This document shows, one piece after another, positions 7,840 to 14,028 of a DNA stretch of 18,430 nt. The position numbers and the translations under genes were made by a program. The notes under the pieces were generated by a model. The model had not been told where the DNA came from, did no database searches, and saw only the letters and a program-made list of their open reading frames with translations. Each line of letters begins with the position of its first letter. The first letter of the stretch is position 1. Source of the DNA: TC-15 sp034437275 (GTDB taxonomy: Bacteria; Chloroflexota; Anaerolineae; Aggregatilineales; Aggregatilineaceae); the NCBI GenBank assembly GCA_034437275.1, contig DAOTUD010000061.1, positions 1-18,430 of the forward strand, read 5' to 3'.

Positions 7840-8859
7840 ATGGACAATACACACGATATCGAATTCCAGCGCGACTTTTTTTTCCAGACGGCAGCCGAAG
7901 GGATTCTGCTGGCTGATGGGGATGGGTATCTGCGGCGGCTGAACCCGGCGGCGGCGGCCATGCTGGCGCTGTCGCCCGAGGAATCGCTGACCCGGCACAC
8001 GACTGCGCTGTTCAAGTTCCAGCCCGACCTGCTGCGGCTGCTCAACCAGCCCGGCCCACAGCACGCCCGGATCACGCTGCCGCACAAGCGCATCGCGACC
8101 GGCGTGGGCATGGACCGGCCCGGCGGCGGGCGCGTGGTGCTGCTGCACGACGTCACCGAGCGCCAGGCCGTCGACTCGCGCCGCGAGGCCCTGATCCGCC
8201 AGGTGGCGCACGATTTCCGCAACCCGCTGAACGCGCTGTCCGGCTATGCCGACCTGGTCGCCAGCTTCGGCGAGCTTGCGCCGCAGCAGCACAAGTTCCT
8301 GGACCGCGTGCAGCAGACTGCCCATAAGCTCTACGATCTGGCCGCGACCCTGGTCGATCTGGCGTGGGTCGAGGCGGGAATGGCGCTGGAGCACCAGCCC
8401 TTCGATCTGGCGCACCTGATCCGCGAGGCGGCGGACGAACTGACCGCCGAAGCCCGCGAGCGCGCGATCACGATCGTGATCAGTATCCAGGACCCGGTCC
8501 CCTCCGTGATCGGCGATCCGGGCCGCATCCAGCAGACGGTGTGCGTGCTGCTGGAAAACGGCGTGCGCTATTCGCACCCGGACTCCAACGTGGCGATCCA
8601 CGCCTGGCAGGATGGGCCGCACGTCTACTGCTCGGTCGGCGACCAGGGGATCGGCATCCGCCGCGAGGACCAGGAGTACATCTGGGACCGGCTGTGGCGC
8701 TCCGAGGACGAGCGCGTGCGCGCGGTGCCCGGCGGCGGGGTCGGGCTGACGTTTGCGCGCGCCATCGTCGAACGCCACGGCGGGCGCATCTGGCTGGAAA
8801 GCGAGCCGGACGCGGGCACAACTGTGACGTTTGTGCTGCCGTTGGCGGAAGGCTGGTAA
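7840..8859 (+). CDS. Soluble PAS-domain sensor histidine kinase
   Basis: This 339-residue cytoplasmic kinase has a short PAS domain (residues about 8-108, AAEGILLADGDGYLRRLNPAA, ending HDVTERQ). A HisKA dimerisation domain follows with H-box RQVAHDFRNPLNALSGY (phospho-acceptor His124). The HATPase domain has N-box LLENGVRYS (Asn240), G1 DQGIGI (268-273), F-box IWDRLWRSED and G2 GGGVGL (298-303). No membrane segment is present, so the signal is sensed in the cytoplasm. No response regulator is in the window, so it is an orphan kinase here. I chose ATG 7840 over an upstream TTG at 7759, because PAS homology begins just after it and the -10 box lies directly upstream. AAGGG at 7834-7838 is too close to serve as SD. 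The acetyltransferase gene follows 7 bases after the stop. Confidence 0.88.
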   Translation: MDNTHDIEFQRDFFFQTAAEGILLADGDGYLRRLNPAAAAMLALSPEESLTRHTTALFKFQPDLLRLLNQPGPQHARITLPHKRIATGVGMDRPGGGRVVLLHDVTERQAVDSRREALIRQVAHDFRNPLNALSGYADLVASFGELAPQQHKFLDRVQQTAHKLYDLAATLVDLAWVEAGMALEHQPFDLAHLIREAADELTAEARERAITIVISIQDPVPSVIGDPGRIQQTVCVLLENGVRYSHPDSNVAIHAWQDGPHVYCSVGDQGIGIRREDQEYIWDRLWRSEDERVRAVPGGGVGLTFARAIVERHGGRIWLESEPDAGTTVTFVLPLAEGW

Positions 8860-8866
8860 CACAGCA

Positions 8867-9649
8867 ATGCCCGATCCGCTGCTCCCCACAGCGCTGGGGT
8901 GCGTCGATGCCTTCTACGCGCGCATGTTCCGCGATTGGCCGGACGCGGTGACGCACATCGTCGACGGCTGCACGCTGAGCTACAGCGGCAGTCCCCGGCT
9001 CAACGGCGCGAATCACCTGTGGCCCCACACCGCGCACTCCCTCACCGGCGAAGTGCTCGACGAGGCGCTCGCCTTTTTCCGCCCCTGGTATGCGACCTGG
9101 AGCGTAATCGTAACCGACACCTTCATGCCCCGCGCCGCGCTGTTTTTGCAGGAACGGGACTTCATCACGCGCTGGACCTCGCCGCTGATGGTGCTCGACG
9201 CGCCGCCGGCTCCGCTGGATGTGAACCCGGCGGTGGAGGTGGTGCGCGCCGACTCGGGCGAGGAGCTGGCGCTGGTCGGGCTGGTCATGGCGGAGGCGTT
9301 CGCCACCAGCCGCGACGTCAGCCGCCGGGTGGCGCGTGCCGAGCATCTCGACGATCCCGACGTGCGGCACTACCTGGCGTACCTCGACGACGAACCGGCA
9401 GGCTGCGCGACGGTGCTGGCCTGCGGCGGCATGGCGGGGGTGTGGAATGTCGGCACGCGCCGCACGTTCCGGCGGCAGCGTGTGGCGACAACGATCATGG
9501 CCGTGCTGCTCGACGATCTGCGCGCACGGGGCTGTCCCGTCACCATGCTGATGGCCTCCGCCGCAGGCCGCCCGCTGTACGACCGGCTGGGCTATCGCCA
9601 GATCGGCCTGACGGCGTACATGGGGCTGCCACGTTCCCCTCGCGTGTGA
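8867..9649 (+). CDS. GNAT-family N-acetyltransferase, two-part protein
   Basis: This 260-residue protein has a C-terminal GNAT fold (residues about 122-255): VEVVRADSGEELALVGLVMAEAF, the beta4 strand AGVWNVGTRRTF, the acetyl-CoA loop and LYDRLGYRQIG, a classic GNAT C-terminal motif. The N-terminal ~120 residues form a separate region without a recognised motif, possibly a degenerate GNAT or substrate domain. The acetyl-CoA loop reads RRQRVA (202-207), where the Q/R-x-x-G-x-G/A consensus expects glycine at the fourth position. I chose the ATG 7 bases after the kinase stop; no strong SD is visible, so translation is probably coupled to the kinase. Substrate unknown. Confidence 0.8.
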   Translation: MPDPLLPTALGCVDAFYARMFRDWPDAVTHIVDGCTLSYSGSPRLNGANHLWPHTAHSLTGEVLDEALAFFRPWYATWSVIVTDTFMPRAALFLQERDFITRWTSPLMVLDAPPAPLDVNPAVEVVRADSGEELALVGLVMAEAFATSRDVSRRVARAEHLDDPDVRHYLAYLDDEPAGCATVLACGGMAGVWNVGTRRTFRRQRVATTIMAVLLDDLRARGCPVTMLMASAAGRPLYDRLGYRQIGLTAYMGLPRSPRV

Positions 9650-9674
9650 TAATCGCCGGCGTGCGGTAAAATAC

Positions 9675-9878
9675 ATGCAGTGCCCTAGATGCCAGGATAT
9701 TTTGTGATGAGCGATTCGACGCTATGCTGACTGCCACGCGGCGATCCGGCGGCAGGGGGTGGCGCTCGACCGTCTGATCCAGGCGTACACTGGCGGGGTG
9801 TTTCGATATTTGGTGGCACATGCCGCAGGGCCCCGGGTATTTTCAGCCGGTAGTGGTGGCGCGCCCGTAACAACATAA
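9675..9878 (+). pseudogene. Decayed small ORF, possible zinc-ribbon remnant
   Basis: One reading frame starts with ATG and reads MQCPRCQDIL. It is broken by two adjacent TGA codons (9705-9710), then continues for 56 codons (AIRRYADCHAAIRRQGVALD, RLIQAYTGGVFRYLVAH and beyond) to a TAA at 9876-9878. Codons from 9729 to about 9790 end almost always in G or C, as in neighbouring genes. CPRC at the N terminus and GVALDRLI downstream loosely recall zf-TFIIB-type proteins (CPxC ... GVWLDRGELxxLI), but this is only a suggestion. No intact alternative frame exists. A TAAAAT box lies at 9667-9672. Confidence 0.3.
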
Positions 9879-9898
9879 CCACATGAAAGGACGGCATC

Positions 9899-10945
9899 AT
9901 GCGCATTCTGGTTATTGGCGGTACGCGCTTCATCGGGCCACCGGTGGCCCTGCGTTTGCACGAGCAAGGCCACACGCTCCGGTTATTTCATCGCCATCCC
10001 CCGGATTTTCCTTTCCCCGCCGCGATCGAGCATGTGCTGGGTGACCGCCGGGCCGATTGGGACGCCCATGCTGAGGCCCTGCGCGCCTTTGCCCCGGAGG
10101 TGGTGCTCGACATGATCCCGCTGACCGAATACGATGCTGTGCAGGTGGTCGAGACGTTTCGGGGTGTGGCGCAGCGCGTGGTGGCGATCAGCAGCCAGGA
10201 CGTGTACCGTGCCTATGGCCGCGTGAACGGCTCCGAACCTGGCGACCCCGACCCGGTTCCGCTGGCCGAAGACGCGCCGCTGCGCGAACGGTTGTACCCC
10301 TACCGCACCTCGACGCCGCGCGCGCCCGACAATCCGCGCCGCATCCTGGACGACTACGACAAGATTCTGGTCGAGCGCGTGGTGATGGGTGCGCCCGAGC
10401 TGGCCGGTACCGCGCTGCGGCTGCCGATGGTCTACGGCCCACGCGATTACCAGCGCCGTCTGTTCCCGTACCTCAAGCGCATGGACGACGGGCGGCCCGC
10501 GATCCTGATGGACCGCATGACGGCGCGCTGGTGGTGGACGCGCGAGTATGTCGAGAATGCGGCGGTGGCCATCGCGCTGGCCGTGACCGACGACCGCGCC
10601 GCCGGGCGCATCTATAACGTGGGCGATATGCCTGCGCTGAACACGGAACAGTGGGTGACGATCATCGGCGAGGTGGCCGGGTGGGAGGGCGAGGTCATCA
10701 CGGCTGCCGACTACCAACTGCCGGAAGATATGCGCGCCCATGCCGGGATGGAGCAAGACCTCGTCGCCGACTCGTCGCGCATTCGGGACGAGTTGGGCTA
10801 TAAACCGCCCGTTCCGCTGCGGGAGGGGCTGCGCCAGACGATTGCCTGGGACCGGGCCAACCCCGTCACGGAATACGACCCCGCCCAGTTCGATTACGCG
10901 ACCGAGGACTCGATCCTGGCCATCATCTGGCAGCAGCGGCGGTGA
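9899..10945 (+). CDS. NAD(P)-dependent epimerase/dehydratase, atypical extended SDR
   Basis: This 348-residue Rossmann protein begins with MRILVIGGTRFIG, the GGTRFIG variant of the nucleotide-binding loop seen in atypical SDRs related to CSP41/isoflavone reductase-like proteins. Further family blocks are VVLDMIPLTEYDA, VVAISSQDVYRAYG, ALRLPMVYGPRDYQRR (the PxVYGP region), WWWTREYVENAAVAIALAV and YNVGD. The canonical catalytic YxxxK is not evident; the nearest candidate is DDYDKILVE, so oxidoreductase activity is uncertain and a binding role is possible. Substrate unknown. SD AAAGGACGG lies before the ATG at good spacing. No U-tract terminator is seen on the plus strand after it. Confidence 0.85.
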   Translation: MRILVIGGTRFIGPPVALRLHEQGHTLRLFHRHPPDFPFPAAIEHVLGDRRADWDAHAEALRAFAPEVVLDMIPLTEYDAVQVVETFRGVAQRVVAISSQDVYRAYGRVNGSEPGDPDPVPLAEDAPLRERLYPYRTSTPRAPDNPRRILDDYDKILVERVVMGAPELAGTALRLPMVYGPRDYQRRLFPYLKRMDDGRPAILMDRMTARWWWTREYVENAAVAIALAVTDDRAAGRIYNVGDMPALNTEQWVTIIGEVAGWEGEVITAADYQLPEDMRAHAGMEQDLVADSSRIRDELGYKPPVPLREGLRQTIAWDRANPVTEYDPAQFDYATEDSILAIIWQQRR

Positions 10946-10960
10946 GGGGTCATCCGGCAC

Positions 10961-10992
10961 AAAAAACAGGGACAACCGCCGCGTTGTCCCTG
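10961..10992 (-). terminator. Rho-independent terminator of the small orphan gene
   Basis: On the minus strand CAGGGACAAC (10983-10992), a 6-base loop and GTTGTCCCTG (10967-10976) form a perfect 10-bp stem followed by T6 (10961-10966). It lies 44 bases beyond the stop at 11036. On the plus strand no T-run follows. Confidence 0.85.
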
Positions 10993-11035
10993 TGGATGAG
11001 CGTGCATGATTGGCGATGATCCCCTCAACTCCGGC

Positions 11036-11254
11036 TCATGCGTGCTCAACTTCATGTCTTACTTCGATGCGGGGACGCAGTGCAGCGTCCTGGTAGCGTT
11101 GAGCGATGATATCGTTCAAGTTGCTGAGCGCTTCCTTGATCGATGCCCCGGTGATGACCAGCGTGCCGTCCGATCCCCTAATGACGTACACGTTGTCGTC
11201 GTCGCGCTGTTCCATGTGGAACGTTAGGACGTCGTCCGTAGTTATGGATATGAT
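11036..11254 (-). CDS. Small orphan protein, probable non-AUG (AUC/AUA) start
   Basis: The frame encodes a soluble acidic protein with an LTFHMEQRDDDNVYVIRGSD core, then GTLVITGASIKEALSNLNDI and a basic/acidic C terminus. I know no family for it. A strong SD AGGAG (11261-11265) sits 6 bases before ATC at 11254, followed directly by ATA; no ATG, GTG or TTG lies in frame at that spot. The first in-frame ATG is 11215 (59 residues) and lacks an SD. The promoter at 11289-11318 and the terminator at 10961-10992 bracket the gene. The frame is also open upstream to a TAA near 11340 without a usual start codon. Coding and transcription are fairly sure; the start is uncertain. From ATC it is 72 residues. 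Confidence 0.6.
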   Translation of the reverse strand: MISITTDDVLTFHMEQRDDDNVYVIRGSDGTLVITGASIKEALSNLNDIIAQRYQDAALRPRIEVRHEVEHA

Positions 11255-11288
11255 GCTGTTCTCCTGCTCAAACTGAACGTCGCCTTTT

Positions 11289-11318
11289 AGGATACCATGC
11301 TCGAGAGCGTTTCCACAA
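11289..11318 (-). promoter_or_regulatory. Promoter of the small orphan gene
   Basis: On the minus strand TTGTGG (11313-11318) is spaced 18 bp from TATCCT (11289-11294), which is preceded by TGG (extended -10). A start near 11282 gives a leader of about 28 bases containing the SD. Confidence 0.5.
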
Positions 11319-11344
11319 GTTTTTTTGCAAACGATTACATGCCC

Positions 11345-13867
11345 TTACGTGCCGTCTGGCAGCAGCCCGTCGAACCGGGCCGGTGTGTCGTCGGTGGCAT
11401 TGGCTTGCGGGTGGTCGGGGCCTTCCGGCTCGGTCACCTGTGGGCGGTGGGCACGCCTGGCCTTCGGATCGCGCACGAGCTGCGGCTCGGCGTCCGGCGG
11501 CAGCGTCGTCTCGTGCGCGGACGGGAAGCGGATCGTGGTGGCGTCGCGTTCGCGTGCGACCACCACCCCGTACTGCGTCCAGCGCATGGCGTGCTCCTCG
11601 AACCAGTACGGCCCGGTGATCATCACCAGGTTCGGGGCCAGCACGAACGCCCCGAACAGCCGCGCGAACCAGCCCAGCGACACCGCCCCGTCGACCGTGT
11701 CCGAGTCGCCCAGGCCCGCGCCGGTGTCGGGATTGTACATGCTGCGGAAGGACCCGTCCTCGCGCAGGCTGCGCACCTGGGCGGCCAGCACACGCCGGAA
11801 CAGGTCGGCGGCCTCGCGCTTGTAGCCGTGATCCATCAGCGCCCAGGCGAGGCGCGCATTCCAGCGCGGCCACATTCCGCCGCAGCCGTTTTGCAGCGCG
11901 GCATCGTACAGCGGGTCGTCGGCGGCGCAGCCCGCCACGCCATAATCGCGCCAGTAGCGCGCCGGGTCGGTCAGCATGGCGACCATGCGCGCGACTTGCT
12001 CCGCGTCCAGTGCATCCGTCCACAGCGGCATAAACAGCGATTGGTCGTGCTGCCCCAGGTCGAGGGTGCGCACCGTGACCTCGTAGACGCGGCTCAGCCC
12101 GTCGAACTTGAGGTAGGTGATCGCGCGCCACACGGTTTTGGTGGTGGTCGCGCCACTGCCCCGGTACCAGTCGAAGGCGTCTTTGTCCAGCGTTTCGTGG
12201 GTGGCCTTGCCGCTGGCGTCGATGCCCTCGATTGTGCAGCCCAGGGTCGGCTTGCGGCTCAGCCCACCCGCCGCGCGCAGGATCAGGCGGCTGGGGGTGG
12301 CCAGCGTGGTCTTCTCGCTGAGCGGCTGGTCGCCTTTGCCGGAAAAGATCACCTCGCCGGTGGGGAAGGTGTGCGTGTCGCGGTCGCGGTAGAAGAACTC
12401 GCCGCGCCCGTCGTCCCACATTTCGCGCAGCCGGGCTTGCAGCCCGTCGTACTCCGGCGTGATCTCGGCGCTGACGTCGTCGCGGCCCAGCACATCCGCG
12501 ATGCGCAGCAGGCTGTGGGCTTCGCGCGTCAGGTAGGCAGCCAGATCGGGCGCTTCCAGCGTGCTGATGTCGATGCCCTGGCCCCAGCGCCGGTTGGCGG
12601 CGAAGAGGGGGCTGTCGCCGAACGCGCCTTGCTGCGGCGTGGTCCACTCCGGCACGCCGTCGCGGTCCTGGTCGACGTCGCCCTTGAACCAGCGGAAGAA
12701 AAACGCCACCAGCCCATCCAAACACCCGGCCAGGAAGTCCTGGTCGCGCGTGTAGTGGTAGACGGTATAGGCCAGCGTGGCCAGCAGCGGCGGCGCGAGC
12801 ACGTTGGCGCGCTGCCCGTCGAGGCCGGGTTTGGCGTCGATCCAGCCGTCGTCACGCTGCACGGCCAGGTAATTCCGCACGACGCCCTGCGCCAGCTCCG
12901 GCGCGGCCTGTGCGACCGTTGCGGCGATGGTCACCGCGTCGGGGAGCGCCTGCCCGCCCCATGCCGCGCTGAAGCCGCCGGAGTGCGCCCCGGTCAGCGC
13001 GAAGCCCTGGTGCGGCTTGCGCGATTCGACAAAGGACGGGTGGGGCAGGCTGCCGGTCGCGCTCAGGAAGCTGCGCAGCACAAGCTGTTGGCTCCAGGCC
13101 AGCGCGGCGTCCCAGTCCGGGTCGCCGGTTTCGATCTGCGGGGCGGCGTCGGCGCGCGCGGTGATGGCCGCGATGTGATCGTCCCAGTTGGCGGCAGACA
13201 GCCAGCGGTAGGCCAGCCCGATGCTGGCGTCACGGTCCGGCAGGCTGGCGAGCACCCAGCGGACGGTGGCGTGTTCGCCCGGCTGGAGCGTCAGCGGGCG
13301 GCTGAGGCGGGCGCTGGCCCCGGTCCCGGTCCCGCCTTCGAGCAGCAGCACCGGCTCCAGATTGCCGATCTGCTGGCGGCCCAGTTGCAGCGCGGCCAGG
13401 TCGCCTTCCAGCGTCAGGAAATAGATTTGCACGTCCCGGTTTTCGCGCATGGCTTGCAGCGCCAGGTCCAGCCGCAGCGTTTGCGGGTGCTCGCCGGTGT
13501 TGTAGCACGTAAAGCGCCCGCCGACTGCCTGCGACTCCATCGCCCAAAACTCCATCATCAGCCGCACGTAGAGCGTCAGGTCGGCGCGCACGCACAGGTA
13601 GTCCGGGGCGAAGGCGCTCAGCACCGGCAGGGCGTGGTAGCCCTGCGTTTCGTAGATTTGCCGCCGACCCACGAACCACATCGGCAGCACGCGCGCCAGT
13701 CCGACGCGCCCGCCGTAGCGCGTTTCCAGCGCGACCGCCGGTTCATCCGGCTCGCCCAGCCGGAGCTGCCAGCTCTGGTCGTCCAGGTAATTGGTGCGTC
13801 CGGTGCGCGCGTCGGCAGCGATGCGCGGCGCAATCAGATCGGCGTAGGTCAGGTGCCATTCACGCAT
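11345..13867 (-). CDS. Putative (alpha/alpha)6-barrel glycoside hydrolase (GH63/MGH1-like)
   Basis: This 840-residue cytoplasmic protein (no signal peptide) has an N-terminal beta-sandwich of about 260 residues. A long helical region follows, typical of six-hairpin glycosidases: DPDWDAALAWSQQLVL, GFSAAWGGQALPDAVTI, VVRNYLAVQRDDGWIDAKPG, ATLAYTVYHYTRDQDFL, DQDRDGVPEWTTP, GGMWPRWNARLAWALMDHGY. This layout resembles GH63, glucosylglycerate-hydrolase-like and glycogen-debranching toroid enzymes acting on alpha-linked sugars. I could not map catalytic acids, so the exact family and substrate are open. The last ~65 residues are proline- and charge-rich and probably disordered. ATG 13867 is chosen because GAGGGA ends 6 bases upstream; ATG 13873 would directly abut that SD. 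The gene is a single unit, with no clear terminator after it. Confidence 0.7.
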   Translation of the reverse strand: MREWHLTYADLIAPRIAADARTGRTNYLDDQSWQLRLGEPDEPAVALETRYGGRVGLARVLPMWFVGRRQIYETQGYHALPVLSAFAPDYLCVRADLTLYVRLMMEFWAMESQAVGGRFTCYNTGEHPQTLRLDLALQAMRENRDVQIYFLTLEGDLAALQLGRQQIGNLEPVLLLEGGTGTGASARLSRPLTLQPGEHATVRWVLASLPDRDASIGLAYRWLSAANWDDHIAAITARADAAPQIETGDPDWDAALAWSQQLVLRSFLSATGSLPHPSFVESRKPHQGFALTGAHSGGFSAAWGGQALPDAVTIAATVAQAAPELAQGVVRNYLAVQRDDGWIDAKPGLDGQRANVLAPPLLATLAYTVYHYTRDQDFLAGCLDGLVAFFFRWFKGDVDQDRDGVPEWTTPQQGAFGDSPLFAANRRWGQGIDISTLEAPDLAAYLTREAHSLLRIADVLGRDDVSAEITPEYDGLQARLREMWDDGRGEFFYRDRDTHTFPTGEVIFSGKGDQPLSEKTTLATPSRLILRAAGGLSRKPTLGCTIEGIDASGKATHETLDKDAFDWYRGSGATTTKTVWRAITYLKFDGLSRVYEVTVRTLDLGQHDQSLFMPLWTDALDAEQVARMVAMLTDPARYWRDYGVAGCAADDPLYDAALQNGCGGMWPRWNARLAWALMDHGYKREAADLFRRVLAAQVRSLREDGSFRSMYNPDTGAGLGDSDTVDGAVSLGWFARLFGAFVLAPNLVMITGPYWFEEHAMRWTQYGVVVARERDATTIRFPSAHETTLPPDAEPQLVRDPKARRAHRPQVTEPEGPDHPQANATDDTPARFDGLLPDGT

Positions 13868-13907
13868 GTTCATTCCCTCGCTTGTGGGTTGATCGGTCCC
13901 TCTAACC

Positions 13908-13913
13908 ATAATA
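13908..13913 (-). promoter_or_regulatory. Candidate -10 box for the glycosidase gene
   Basis: TATTAT on the minus strand (5 of 6 to consensus) lies about 40 bases before the ATG at 13867. No good -35 is seen at 17-18 bp. Confidence 0.4.
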
Positions 13914-13959
13914 CGAAAAAGGTGGCAGGAAAAGCGCGCGGATTTTGCGCGATGCACAC

Positions 13960-13995
13960 AAAAACACCAGGGCCGAGGGAAAGCAACCCTGGTGT
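13960..13995 (-). terminator. Rho-independent terminator of the seven-repeat secreted protein gene
   Basis: On the minus strand ACACCAGGG (13987-13995), a 14-base loop and CCCTGGTGT (13964-13972) form a perfect 9-bp stem followed by a T-run (13960-13963). It lies about 34 bases past the stop at 14029. The arms are the same as the core of the hairpin at 16027-16060. Confidence 0.8.
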
Positions 13996-14028
13996 GATCG
14001 TGTGTTGTCGCTGCGAAATATGCCGCGC

